Shown: positions 1 to 8,226 of the stretch, piece by piece
Layout of the letters: every line of letters starts with the position of its first letter
How positions within the stretch are numbered: the first letter of the stretch is position 1
Origin: Acidobacteriota bacterium
GTDB lineage: Bacteria > Acidobacteriota > Terriglobia > Acidiferrales > UBA7541
DNA length: 37,069 nucleotides
Direction of reading: 5' to 3'
NCBI GenBank assembly: GCA_003154775.1
Contig: PMES01000123.1
Coordinates: 1 to 37,069, forward strand
Made by a program: the position numbers and the translations under genes
Notes under the pieces: generated by a model
What the model saw: the letters and a program-made list of their open reading frames with translations, nothing else
The model's database searches: none
What the model was told of the DNA's origin: nothing

Positions 1-207
1 CCATCCTAGGGGTTCACCCCACTACCTTGGGTAAAACTGGCGCGGCATGGCAAACCTCCAGCGGAAAGAATTCAGCGGAGAGATGGGAGGCGACAGTGTA
101 GCTCGGAAAGTGAGGAGAGAAAAGAGGGGAGAACCGGTATAGGCTAGCGAGTTTGGGGCAGGGAAAGCCCAGGAGCTAGAGGAAATAGAGGAGGCCAGAG
201 AGAAAGC

Positions 208-624
208 ATGAAGAGACAACTTGCGTGGGGCGTGTTGGGAGTTCTGGCGTTTGTGGGGATGGGGATATGGGCACAGGAGCCAGCGGGGAAAAAGGAGCCA
301 ATGACGTTTTCGCTGGAGTGCGCGGGAGGAGACTGCGCGTTGCTGAAGGGCGCGCCACAGACGGCGGGGATGCGTGGCGGGTCGGTGCGGTTGAAACCCG
401 GAGAGAGCGTGGGCTGGCACACGACTGGACAGAACGAAGAGGCGCTCGTGATTCTGCAAGGGAGCGGCGTAGCAAACGTGGAGGGTCACGCGGATGTGCC
501 CGTGAGCGCGCACCGGATGGCCTACATTCCGCCGGGTACGAAGCACAACGTCACGAACACGGGAAGCGAAGTGCTGGAGTACGTTTGGGTGGTGGCGCCG
601 GTTGCGGGCCGGGCCGGTAGTTGA
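208..624 (+). CDS. Secreted cupin-domain protein
   Basis: The 138-residue product starts with a basic then hydrophobic stretch (MKRQLAWGVLGVLAFVGMG) that reads as a Sec signal peptide, so it should act outside the cytoplasm. The rest is a single small cupin barrel. The first cupin motif lies in the WHTTGQNEEALVILQGSG stretch, with one His instead of the usual HxH pair, and the second motif is PPGTKHNVTNTG. A metal site with one missing ligand is therefore possible, and metal binding is uncertain. Small single-domain cupins have very varied roles, and nothing nearby fixes a substrate. The ATG has GAGAGAAAG just upstream as a weak ribosome binding site. It stands alone on the plus strand, convergent with the phosphoesterase gene. 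Confidence 0.8.
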   Translation: MKRQLAWGVLGVLAFVGMGIWAQEPAGKKEPMTFSLECAGGDCALLKGAPQTAGMRGGSVRLKPGESVGWHTTGQNEEALVILQGSGVANVEGHADVPVSAHRMAYIPPGTKHNVTNTGSEVLEYVWVVAPVAGRAGS

Positions 625-684
625 GATCGGCGAAGCGGCCGGAGCCAATCTCATGAATGCGCTGCAATCCCGCCGCACTCACCT

Positions 685-737
685 CAGGGGTTAAAACCCC
701 TGAATTTCAAAGGCTTTTCGGCACGGCTGAAGCCGTG
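685..737. repeat. Pair of short perfect hairpins between convergent genes
   Basis: Two palindromes lie side by side: CAGGGGTTAAAACCCCTG at 685-702 (8-base arms) and CACGGCTGAAGCCGTG at 722-737 (7-base arms). They sit between the 3' ends of the convergent cupin and phosphoesterase genes. They could act as a two-way transcription end, although no run of T follows, or be a dispersed repeat unit. Hairpins of this look are familiar from acidobacterial intergenic DNA (from memory). Confidence 0.55.
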
Positions 738-767
738 TCCTCCCGAGAACCAATCATGAGATGGCGG

Positions 768-1757
768 CTATCGCGCTTTGCCGGCGGCGGCATTGGCTGC
801 GGCGGCGGGTACGCGGATGGTCACGCTGTCTGGCGTGGACCAGACCGGTGAGCCGTCCTTGATCTCGACCTTGTGCATGGTGATTTTCACGGCGGTGTGA
901 TCCACCTCGACGAGAAGGTAATGATAGTTGATGCCCATGTCTTTGTAGAGGTCGTCGGGCGCGCGCGCGATGAGATAGGGACGCGCGCCGCCACCGCCCG
1001 TGACGAAATAAGCGACGCCACCGTGTTCGTGGCGCTCGTAGTTGTGAACGTGGCCGCTGAAGACGATGAAGCGGGCGCGTATGCGTTGCTGGCGGTCTTC
1101 CAGCATTTTGGCGAGGGCTTGCTCGGTTGGCCGCGCGGAATGGCCACCGCCGTAAATTTTCAGGCCGGAGGAGCTGGTGTAGGGCGGATGGTGGAAAACG
1201 AAGAACACAAAATCCACATCGTCGGGCAGATGATCGAGCTGGGCCGCGAGCCAGACGCCCTGCGGGCCGGAGAGTTCGTCGAGATTGCTATCGAGAACGA
1301 GCATGAGCGAATTGGCGACACGCGTGGAATAGAAGCGATTTTTCTGGAGTTCCGGGAAGCGCTGGAAATAGTTAGCCAAGGCGGAATTCAGGTCGCCGTG
1401 CAGCTCGTGGTTGCCGATTGCGGGATAAACAGGGATTTTGCGCTCCCGCCAGAGCGAGGTTTCCGCGTCCCACACCTGCCAGTCCTTGGAGTTGTCACCA
1501 TCCAAAACGATGTCTCCGCCGATGGAAATGAAGACGGGGTTTTCCTGAGCAATCGCGGCAACCAGCGCGCGGCGAATTTCGGGATTGGCGGGCTTGGTGT
1601 CCGCGGGATCGTGGAAGCGCGTGTCGCCGAAGGCGACGAAGTGGAAGGGGATGGGGGTTTTGACATCGAGGGTAACGGGTTGAGATTGCGCGTACGCGGA
1701 AACAAAAGAAATGCCACCGGCGATGAGTGCGAAAAACAGTCTTGTCAGAAATTTCAT
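768..1757 (-). CDS. Secreted calcineurin-type metallophosphoesterase
   Basis: All blocks of the two-metal phosphoesterase fold are present in order: FGDTR near the N-terminus, GGD in ISIGGDIVLDGD, GNHEL, HHPPY, and GHVHNYERHEHGG. The last block resembles purple acid phosphatases. The protein should hydrolyse a phosphate ester outside the cytoplasm, since it begins with a signal peptide ending near AYAQS. I place the start at the ATG at 1757 (MKFLTRLF, 329 residues) because it opens directly into the signal peptide; an in-frame start six codons upstream at 1775 is less likely. The substrate is unknown. It lies 126 bases downstream of the rhodanese gene on the same strand. Alanine-rich C-terminus (AAAANAAAGKAR). 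Confidence 0.85.
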   Translation of the reverse strand: MKFLTRLFFALIAGGISFVSAYAQSQPVTLDVKTPIPFHFVAFGDTRFHDPADTKPANPEIRRALVAAIAQENPVFISIGGDIVLDGDNSKDWQVWDAETSLWRERKIPVYPAIGNHELHGDLNSALANYFQRFPELQKNRFYSTRVANSLMLVLDSNLDELSGPQGVWLAAQLDHLPDDVDFVFFVFHHPPYTSSSGLKIYGGGHSARPTEQALAKMLEDRQQRIRARFIVFSGHVHNYERHEHGGVAYFVTGGGGARPYLIARAPDDLYKDMGINYHYLLVEVDHTAVKITMHKVEIKDGSPVWSTPDSVTIRVPAAAANAAAGKAR

Positions 1758-1882
1758 AGGATCGTCAGTCAGCAAGTCGAGAACAGAGAAGAGTGTACCG
1801 GGTTAGATGGTAAGACGTGTAAAAGGATTTTCAGATTGGCGAAATGCCCGGCCGGGCGATTGGAGAAAAAGGAAAATGGGCG

Positions 1883-2365
1883 TTATTGGCCCCTATCGTA
1901 GGGATAGCCCTTGTCGGCCCAGTCCACGGCAAAATCCGTGGGCAGGATAAGGACGCGTAGCTTGGTAAAGCCAAGATCGTGCAGCGCGGTGAAAGCGGGG
2001 CGGAGGTTGGGACAGCGATCCATCGGACAGCAGCCGCAATAGATGACCAGCTTGGTGGAGCGTGGAAGCGAGGAGGCCCAAGTCTTGAGTTCCTGGAGGC
2101 CCATTTCATTTCCCGCCATGCCGTGGTTTTGCGCGCCCTTGATGTGGCCGGAAGTGTAGAGGCGATTGAAGCCGACGAAGACAATTGTAGGAGCGGATTT
2201 GGAGTCGCTGAGTTCCTTCAGCAAATCCGCCGGCTGGACGGTTTGCGACGAGGTCCAAGGGTCCGAAGCGGCGCGCAACGATACGTGCGAGACCAACAGC
2301 AGAGCCACCGCGACGGCGACGAGAACAGCGAGGGAAGTTATGCGTGTGACGGTGCGAGGGGTCAT
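1883..2365 (-). CDS. Secreted rhodanese-like protein
   Basis: The 160-residue product has an N-terminal signal peptide or anchor (TSLAVLVAVAVALLLVSHVSLRA) and one rhodanese domain. The recognisable parts are the IVFVGFNRLYTSGHIKGAQN block and the active loop at YCGCCPMDRCPNLRPAF, where the first Cys is in the catalytic position. The loop holds four cysteines (CGCCPMDRC), more than the usual single one, so metal binding or thiol relay is possible besides sulfur transfer. A good ribosome site (GGAGG) lies 9 bases before the ATG. The export signal suggests a periplasmic role. Substrate unknown. Confidence 0.78.
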   Translation of the reverse strand: MTPRTVTRITSLAVLVAVAVALLLVSHVSLRAASDPWTSSQTVQPADLLKELSDSKSAPTIVFVGFNRLYTSGHIKGAQNHGMAGNEMGLQELKTWASSLPRSTKLVIYCGCCPMDRCPNLRPAFTALHDLGFTKLRVLILPTDFAVDWADKGYPYDRGQ

Positions 2366-2492
2366 TTGGAAAGCCTCCGCTGAATGAAGATGGGTTCAGT
2401 GTAGCGCAATGCGAGTGAGCCAGTCGGGGAAAAGAAAAGACCCGCCGAGAGTTTCTGAGACGGGGCAGGCCGGGGGATGAGCTAGGTGCGAG

Positions 2493-3458
2493 TTATCTCT
2501 TCTGGTCGGCGCGGGTGCGCACGAGTTTATTGGCCGTGGAGCGCAGGGTTTCCGGAATATTTTTGTTCATGGAAAGGCGCTTGAGGTCGAGAGCATTCAG
2601 AATGGGAAGCAGGTGCAGGGAGACGTCGATCGAAGTCTTGGGATTGTTCATGAGGTTGCGTACGACGACGTAGTTCTTGCGAAAGTTCCGGTTGGTGGCG
2701 ATCGAACGAAGAATTTCATCGGTGAGATTGGGCATGGAGGCGAAGGCTTCGACCTCCTGATCGGTGAGGCGCGGGGATTGCAGCACGGCGCGCTGAACGA
2801 CTTTGTTGGCATCGCGAATCAAGGTGCGCCGGGCCTCCGAGCCTCCCTTCATGGCGAATTGCACGCGCTGGGAAACGGTCATGTGGCTGATCTGCTGGAG
2901 CAAAGTCTGGCGCCTGACGAGGTCGGGCTCGGCTTCGGCGGCGGCATCGGCGAGGCGGCCCTCGTCAATGGCGGTGCTGCGAAGTTCCTGCAGCGTGCTT
3001 TTCTGGTCGGGGGTGAGGCCGGCGTAGTGCTCCAGAGCGACAGCAAGCGTGCTGGAAAGTGTGACGCGATCGAGTTCATCAAAAAGCGATTCGACATGGG
3101 CCGGCGTCAAGTGCGGCACAACGATGGCAAGTTGCTCGCCGGGACACTTCTGGTTGGCCACGAGCGCGTCCACGATGCCGGGCTTGGCCGCGAAATTTCG
3201 GGCGACATAGGCAAAGAGCGCCGGCAGGGGGTGCTCGCGGTTCATGGCTTCGACGAAAATTTCAAGGGAATCGGAGAGCAGCGCCTCTTGCGCGCGGGAG
3301 GAGACCAGTTCGTCGGAATCCTGCGCGAGAACAGTGAGGATTTCGGCGCGGTCCACGGGAGGAATGTGCGCGCCCGTGCCGCAGACGGCCAGCTTGCGTT
3401 CGCGCGGGGCTCGACCGTGGCGCAAATCTTCGAGTACTTCAGGGCTGAGAGTTTCCAC
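2493..3458 (-). CDS. Helical-repeat protein, DUF2336/HEAT-like
   Basis: A 321-residue, almost wholly alpha-helical soluble protein with no signal peptide. Successive helix pairs such as RAEILTVLAQDSDELVSSRA and PNLTDEILRSIATNRNF resemble the HEAT-like repeats of DUF2336-type proteins, which are taken to be protein-protein scaffolds. No catalytic motif is seen. The start is a GTG at 3458, lying inside the 3' end of the RodZ-like gene (20-base overlap), so the two are co-transcribed and probably translationally coupled. Function unknown; the coupling suggests it works with the RodZ-like protein in envelope or polarity control, which is inference. Confidence 0.7.
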   Translation of the reverse strand: METLSPEVLEDLRHGRAPRERKLAVCGTGAHIPPVDRAEILTVLAQDSDELVSSRAQEALLSDSLEIFVEAMNREHPLPALFAYVARNFAAKPGIVDALVANQKCPGEQLAIVVPHLTPAHVESLFDELDRVTLSSTLAVALEHYAGLTPDQKSTLQELRSTAIDEGRLADAAAEAEPDLVRRQTLLQQISHMTVSQRVQFAMKGGSEARRTLIRDANKVVQRAVLQSPRLTDQEVEAFASMPNLTDEILRSIATNRNFRKNYVVVRNLMNNPKTSIDVSLHLLPILNALDLKRLSMNKNIPETLRSTANKLVRTRADQKR

Positions 3459-4215
3459 CGGATGCCTGCCTAAGGTCCTTACGACCTAAGGTCATTGTAC
3501 CCGAGGCTCCCGGGGCACCGAGCGGCGGCATGGCTTGGCCGTTCAATTCCAGCAACACCGCGCTGGAGTCCGCCGCGGCGACCTCGAACGCGCTGGTGGC
3601 GTGGAAGTGGCGGCTTTCACCAGAAAGGAACTCGCCTTCGAATTGCAGTCTGCCATCGGCTAGGATGCGCACGCGGGTGGCGGCGCTGGCGGAGACGAGC
3701 AGATCGAGCGGCGGCTCCTGCGCGGGGGATGGTGTGTCTGACTGTTGTTGGGAGGCTGGCGGATTAGAAGCGGATGTGGCCAGGGTGTTTGCGGCGGGCG
3801 AGACGGAAGTCATGGATTGCGTCTGGGCGCGGCGCGCGTCGTAATGCCGCCAGTAGTAGATGCCGCCGACGACGGCACAGAAAAGGAGAACGAGCAAACC
3901 GACGAAGAGGAGGAAGGGAATCCACTTGGAGGAGGACAGGCGATGTTCGGGTTGAGGGGGAACGGGAGCAACCTGGGCGCCGTGCGCCAGATCGTATTCG
4001 CCGAGAAGAGCCTCTTCATCGAGGCCGAGGTAGCGCGCGATGGAGCGAACGAAGCCACGATTGAACACGCTGCCCGGGAGCTTGCTCCAATCTTCGTTTT
4101 CCAGGGCTTCCAGAAAGCGAGAGCCAATGCGCGTGGCTGCGGTAATCTCCTCCAGCGTGACTTCGCGAAGCTCGCGCTCACGCTTCAGACGTTCTCCGAA
4201 ATTTCCCCTAGCCAT
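3439..4215 (-). CDS. rodZ: RodZ-like membrane protein with N-terminal helix-turn-helix
   Basis: Domains in order: a Xre/RodZ-type helix-turn-helix (NFGERLKRERELREVTLEEI to LGLDEEALLGEYD, about residues 4-78), a Pro-rich linker, one membrane segment (IPFLLFVGLLVLLFCAVVGG), a Ser/Pro/Gln-rich periplasmic linker, and a C-terminal beta domain of the DUF4115 kind (LVSASAATRVRILADGRLQ onward). This is the RodZ layout; RodZ links MreB filaments to the cell wall machinery and sets rod shape. I chose the ATG at 4215 (258 residues). The frame stays open back to 4392, but that would start inside the promoter -35 box, and the added sequence is Pro/Arg-rich and unlike the family. No mreB is in the window, so the cell-shape role rests on architecture. 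Confidence 0.75.
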   Translation of the reverse strand: MARGNFGERLKRERELREVTLEEITAATRIGSRFLEALENEDWSKLPGSVFNRGFVRSIARYLGLDEEALLGEYDLAHGAQVAPVPPQPEHRLSSSKWIPFLLFVGLLVLLFCAVVGGIYYWRHYDARRAQTQSMTSVSPAANTLATSASNPPASQQQSDTPSPAQEPPLDLLVSASAATRVRILADGRLQFEGEFLSGESRHFHATSAFEVAAADSSAVLLELNGQAMPPLGAPGASGTMTLGRKDLRQASGGNSQP

Positions 4216-4592
4216 GCTGTGTCCCTGTAGAGGAGAGTGTAACAGCGACGGAGGACTGGACCTATCCGCGGGGAGCGCAACCCAACCTCGATTCCGGGAA
4301 GGCGGAAGCGGAGGCAGACGCGGCCAAGAAAAGCGCAGTGGTGACGCGGCGTCCCTTGGGCTCACTATAGGTGGGGTGCGAGGAAGTGTCAAACGCGGAG
4401 CGCGGAAAAGCGAGGCGCACGTTGTGTTTCCGGTTCATGCGGGGAGCGAAATCGAGGGGCGGGCAAGATTCTTTGTCTGATGAGAGAGTTGGTAGGCTAT
4501 GCGTCGGCGCCGAGGGAATGAGGAGGGAACAGCGCACTCTTATTGATGGATAGATTAACGTAACCGGTAATGCTGCGAGTACGTCCTACCGA
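4216..4592. other. Divergent intergenic region, rodZ-like / FecR-protein
   Basis: 377 bases between two genes transcribed away from each other. Apart from the minus-strand promoter at 4364-4392 I see no gene or strong hairpin. A plus-strand promoter for the FecR-domain gene should lie in 4520-4590, which is locally AT-rich (TTGATG at 4543), but no convincing -10 box stands out. Confidence 0.5.
4364..4392 (-). promoter_or_regulatory. Sigma-70-type promoter for the rodZ-like operon
   Basis: Reading the minus strand, TTGACA (4387-4392) is followed after exactly 17 bases by TATAGT (4364-4369), which is nearly consensus. Transcription would begin near 4357 and leave a leader of about 140 bases before the ATG at 4215. 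Confidence 0.7.
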
Positions 4593-6548
4593 ATGAAGAG
4601 GCTAAGCAGTTCGTTCGGGAGGTTGCTCATGCGCTCTACCCAGTCGCTCGTCTCCCTCCTGGTGCTGTGCGGTGCGGTAAGTCTAGCTGGCCCAATCACA
4701 ACAAAGGGAACTGAAACGAGCCGTCCGCAGATTGTGCGGGTGAGCTACGTCCAGGGAGAAGTGAAGCTTTCCACGGGGATAAAAGGCAGACCGGACCTGG
4801 GAAAGGACTGGATTGCCGCAGGCGTGAATTTCCCAATGGAAGAGGGGACCACGCTTGCGACCGAACAAGGACGGGCCGAGGTGGAATTTGAGAATGGGTC
4901 CGTGGCTTATCTGGCGGAGCATTCGGTATTGCAATTCAAGGGATTGACGAGCAACTCCCAGGGGACGAGCACAGAGGTTACATTGTTGACGGGAAGGGCG
5001 ACCTTTGCAATCGAGTCGAATGGCCACGATGAAATCACGATCCACGCGGCGACGGCAAAGCTTCACACGACGTCCGCGACGACCTTGCGGATGGAAAGCG
5101 CGCTGGATGGCGCGATGTTCCGAGTTGTAGAAGGACCTTTTGAGTTGCACGAAGGAATAGCCGGGAAAACGTTCGCGGCCGGACCTGGAGATGCCTTTCA
5201 GTCTGTGGGTGGAGTGCTATCGCGCGTGGAAGGTCTGGTAGACGATCCAGATCAAAATGCGTGGGACCAATGGGTCAATGAACAGAGGACGGCAAGAAAA
5301 GCGGATATCGAGAAAGGGCTCAAGGAATCGGGATTGGCGGCGCCTATACCGGGGCTTGTGGATTTGGTGAGAGGTGGGACGTTTACGGACTGCCCGCCCT
5401 ACGGGGAATGCTGGGAGCCGAAGGAAGCAGCAGGAACGCAGGGAGAGCAGGGGCAAGCAAAGGCGACCCCAGAGCCGCAAGCAAAAAGCGGAGCAGGACA
5501 AGGCGCAGCGAATTCCAATGCGACGCAGAACTTAGGTGTGCGCTATGAAAAGGTGAGAGAAGAGCTTGGCACATCTATTTACGGCGGCGACCCTTGCACA
5601 AGGACCCCGGAGACGCACGTGCACTATTACGTCGAAAAAACACTAATGATAACTCCGCAGGATCCACAGGGCCGGGTGGTAGAGAAAAAAGGGGGAAGTA
5701 CAACCTGGAACGTTGATTCACCTTGGTGGCAGATTGGGTGGGCGACGTGCTACGCGGGGAGTTGGTTTCTAGAGCGGCCAGCCTATGGCTACGGCTGCTC
5801 ACCAGGTAAAGGGGGCAAGACGGGAAAGTGCCCACCACCGAAGAAGAAGTGGGTTGTGGGGAGGAAGAAGCCCAAGGGTGGCTCATTCTGGCGAGTGCGC
5901 ATGGGAAAGAGAATAGGGGTCATACCAAAACATCCGTTGGATGTTAAAGGGAAGCCGCCGTTGAACGCGAAGTATGGAGTGCTGATGTTCCACGAGAAGG
6001 GCGGGGAAGAAGTCCCGCAGATAAAATCGGCGCCGAAGGATCTGCAAATCGTGAAGAATCTGCCGGCCGGGTACGAAACAAATTGGGTGAAGACCTTGCC
6101 AAAGGTGGAGCAGCCGGTGATCGAGGGGGGATTCCTCAAGCGTGGAACCGAGCCTTCGAGAGCCAGTGCGCCGCTGACCGGAAATCCGAAAAGTGAGGTC
6201 GCCATCCGTTACGACTACAAGGCGAAAGATTTCGCGGTGTTCGCAAATGGTGCGGGAAGCTCACGAGGGAACGCGCAGCCTGTGGCGATTGCGCACTTCG
6301 TCGCAAGCCCAGGGAACGAGAGTGGTTCCCACGCAGGAAACAGCGGAGGGAAATCTGGGAGCAGCGGAGGATCGCGAGGCGGCGCGAACGGCGGTGGGCG
6401 TGGCGGTGGTGGAGGCGGTGGTGGTGGAAGCCATGGCGGAGGCGGTGGCGGTTCATCGTCGCATTCGTCTTCTGGTGGCGGCGGTTACGGAGGCGGCAGT
6501 GGAGGCGGCTCATCGTCTGGCTCTTCGGGTGGCGGAAGGCCGCGCTGA
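4593..6548 (+). CDS. Exported FecR-domain protein with glycine-rich tail
   Basis: 651 residues. An N-terminal signal peptide (SLVSLLVLCGAVSLAG) is followed by a FecR-type beta domain, about residues 45-170 (IVRVSYVQGEVKLS, then EEGTTLATEQGRAEVEFENGSVAYLAEHS). A middle region of no known family, about 270-560, has Trp- and Cys-containing patches such as SPWWQIGWATCYAG and Lys/Gly-rich CPPPKKKWVVGRKKPKGG. The last 60 or so residues are almost only Gly, Ser and His. FecR domains outside iron signalling are common in secreted proteins; no sigma factor or TonB receptor gene is nearby, so I do not infer iron regulation. Start: ATG at 4593, or the in-frame ATG at 4629 (MRSTQSLV), which begins closer to the signal peptide. 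Surface or matrix role is inference. Confidence 0.72.
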   Translation: MKRLSSSFGRLLMRSTQSLVSLLVLCGAVSLAGPITTKGTETSRPQIVRVSYVQGEVKLSTGIKGRPDLGKDWIAAGVNFPMEEGTTLATEQGRAEVEFENGSVAYLAEHSVLQFKGLTSNSQGTSTEVTLLTGRATFAIESNGHDEITIHAATAKLHTTSATTLRMESALDGAMFRVVEGPFELHEGIAGKTFAAGPGDAFQSVGGVLSRVEGLVDDPDQNAWDQWVNEQRTARKADIEKGLKESGLAAPIPGLVDLVRGGTFTDCPPYGECWEPKEAAGTQGEQGQAKATPEPQAKSGAGQGAANSNATQNLGVRYEKVREELGTSIYGGDPCTRTPETHVHYYVEKTLMITPQDPQGRVVEKKGGSTTWNVDSPWWQIGWATCYAGSWFLERPAYGYGCSPGKGGKTGKCPPPKKKWVVGRKKPKGGSFWRVRMGKRIGVIPKHPLDVKGKPPLNAKYGVLMFHEKGGEEVPQIKSAPKDLQIVKNLPAGYETNWVKTLPKVEQPVIEGGFLKRGTEPSRASAPLTGNPKSEVAIRYDYKAKDFAVFANGAGSSRGNAQPVAIAHFVASPGNESGSHAGNSGGKSGSSGGSRGGANGGGRGGGGGGGGGSHGGGGGGSSSHSSSGGGGYGGGSGGGSSSGSSGGGRPR

Positions 6549-6966
6549 GAAGTGGGTCAGGTTATCGGGCGCCTGACGATGTGCGCTCGCAGGCTACTGG
6601 CCCGAATCGAGAGCAGCGTTCACCAAGCATGCAGGAAATTAACATCTGTCCGGTTAGCGCTTAACAGGAATGGGGCTATCACCTGGGAAGCCGCAAATGG
6701 ATGCAACGGCGCGCAAAGGGCGATGGAACGAGGAGCAAGCCGCTCACAGAAGCGCGCCAACCGCGCGGGGAGCCCCGGGTGAGCCCGGGATGGCAAGATG
6801 GCCACGCCTGTACCACGAGTGTGTTGCGCAGGATTTTCGTAGGCGCCTATACTGGCGCAGATTGGCTGATTCAGGGATAAGTTTGGGAATAGGTGTCTAA
6901 ACTCGCGGGGATTCAGGGGATGGAGACACCTGCGAACAGAGAATTAAACTGGAGAGACGTGCCCCA
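6549..6966. other. 418-base non-coding stretch before the diguanylate cyclase
   Basis: No credible reading frame. It holds a hairpin CCCGGG-TGAG-CCCGGG at 6774-6789 and, further down, a promoter-like pair TTGCGC (6824-6829) and TATACT (6848-6853) spaced 18 bases apart. The latter would start a leader of about 107 bases ahead of the GTG at 6967. I looked for a c-di-GMP riboswitch and could not draw a convincing one. Confidence 0.45.
6824..6853 (+). promoter_or_regulatory. Possible promoter of the diguanylate cyclase gene
   Basis: TTGCGC and TATACT with an 18-base spacer on the plus strand. The -10 box is good and the -35 fair. It lies about 110 bases before the start codon and just after the hairpin at 6774-6789. 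Confidence 0.4.
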
Positions 6967-8085
6967 GTGAGCCTCGAGGAAATCAAGCAGTTTCCGACGG
7001 TCGAACGGCGACGGAATGCCGGGTTGCCCGCAGAAAAGCGCGAAGCGGGCGAAGTGGCCGTGTTCCAGGAACTGGGGAAAGCGCTGACGTCTTCGCTGCA
7101 GCTCGATCAAGTGCTGCGGACGATCATGGAGAAGATCGACGAATTTCTGAGGCCGGACAACTGGTCGCTGCTGCTGCTGGATGAAGCGAAGCAGGAACTC
7201 TATTTTGAGCTGGCTGTCGGGAAGGCCTCGCAGGCGCTGAAGGATGTGCGCATCAAGCTGGGGGTGGGGATTGCGGGCTGGGTGGCGCAGCACGGCGAAG
7301 TGGTGATTGTGCCGGACACCGCCAAAGATACGCGGTTCTTCGGGAAAGTGGATGAAAAAACGAAGATGGAGACGCGGTCGATCGTGGCCGTGCCGGTGAT
7401 GTTCCGCGAGACCTGCCTGGGCGTGATCGAACTGATCAATTGCGTGGGACCCGATGGATTCGACCCCAAGGACCTGAAGCTACTGGAAGCGCTTTCGGAT
7501 TTTGCGGCCATCGCGCTGGAAAATGCGCGGCACGTGAAGCGGATTCACGAGCTGACCATCAAGGACGATTGCACGTCGCTGTACAACGCGCGGCACATGG
7601 GCTTCATCCTGGATACGGAAATTTACCGGTCGCAGCGTTACAACTACGAGTTTTCCATCGTGTTCATTGACCTGGACCATTTCAAGCTGGTGAATGACAC
7701 GCACGGCCACCTGGTGGGATCGCGGCTGCTGGCGGAAATTGGGGAGGCGCTGAAGATCAACTGCCGGCTGATCGATTTCGCGTTCCGCTACGGCGGGGAC
7801 GAATTCGTGATCCTGCTGCCGCAGACGTCGAAGGAGAATGCCATCAACGTGGCGCGACGGCTGCACAAATTGATTCGCGAGACGGTGTGGCTGACGAAGG
7901 ACGAGTTGAACACGCACATCACGCCGAGCGTGGGAGTGGCGGCTTACCCGATTGATTCGAAGAGCAAAGAGGGACTGTTGCACCTGGCCGATGAAGCGAT
8001 GTACCTGGTGAAGAACACCCACCGCGACGATGTGGCCGCGGCAAACGTGGGCATTTTGCCGGCGTCGAGCGAGGCAGCGGGATAA
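6967..8085 (+). CDS. GAF-GGDEF diguanylate cyclase
   Basis: 372 residues, soluble. An N-terminal GAF sensor domain (about 35-190) precedes a GGDEF domain (about 197-355), which makes the second messenger c-di-GMP from two GTP. The catalytic motif is intact (RYGGDEF, 276-280), as are FIDLDHFKLVND and GH..G upstream. An RxxD inhibitory site is present exactly five residues before GGDEF (RLID, 267-270), so product inhibition is expected. The end has SVGVAAYP and ADEAMYLVK as in active enzymes. The GAF ligand is unknown. Start: GTG at 6967, preceded by GGAGAG. It stands alone, with the LPS export cluster starting 141 bases later, and should control the sessile/motile switch or matrix output. Confidence 0.9.
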   Translation: MSLEEIKQFPTVERRRNAGLPAEKREAGEVAVFQELGKALTSSLQLDQVLRTIMEKIDEFLRPDNWSLLLLDEAKQELYFELAVGKASQALKDVRIKLGVGIAGWVAQHGEVVIVPDTAKDTRFFGKVDEKTKMETRSIVAVPVMFRETCLGVIELINCVGPDGFDPKDLKLLEALSDFAAIALENARHVKRIHELTIKDDCTSLYNARHMGFILDTEIYRSQRYNYEFSIVFIDLDHFKLVNDTHGHLVGSRLLAEIGEALKINCRLIDFAFRYGGDEFVILLPQTSKENAINVARRLHKLIRETVWLTKDELNTHITPSVGVAAYPIDSKSKEGLLHLADEAMYLVKNTHRDDVAAANVGILPASSEAAG

Positions 8086-8226
8086 GACGAAGAGAAGAGA
8101 TGACACGGTCTTACCCGGAATGACGAATTTTTCCAAATAGCTTGAAAACAGAAGAAGAATTGCGTCGAGACGCCGTTTGGAAGTGCGTGGCTATACACAC
8201 CCTGGGAATTCTGATTAACTGAAAAC

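Noticed and set aside
9-20. GGGGTTCACCCC palindrome at the window start
   Set aside because: Only a 5-base-arm hairpin next to the window edge; may be the end of a repeat like that at 685-702 but cannot be shown.
6360-6540. GGN-rich tandem-like DNA as a separate repeat locus
   Set aside because: It is in frame and codes the Gly/Ser tail of the FecR-domain protein; no independent repeat unit.
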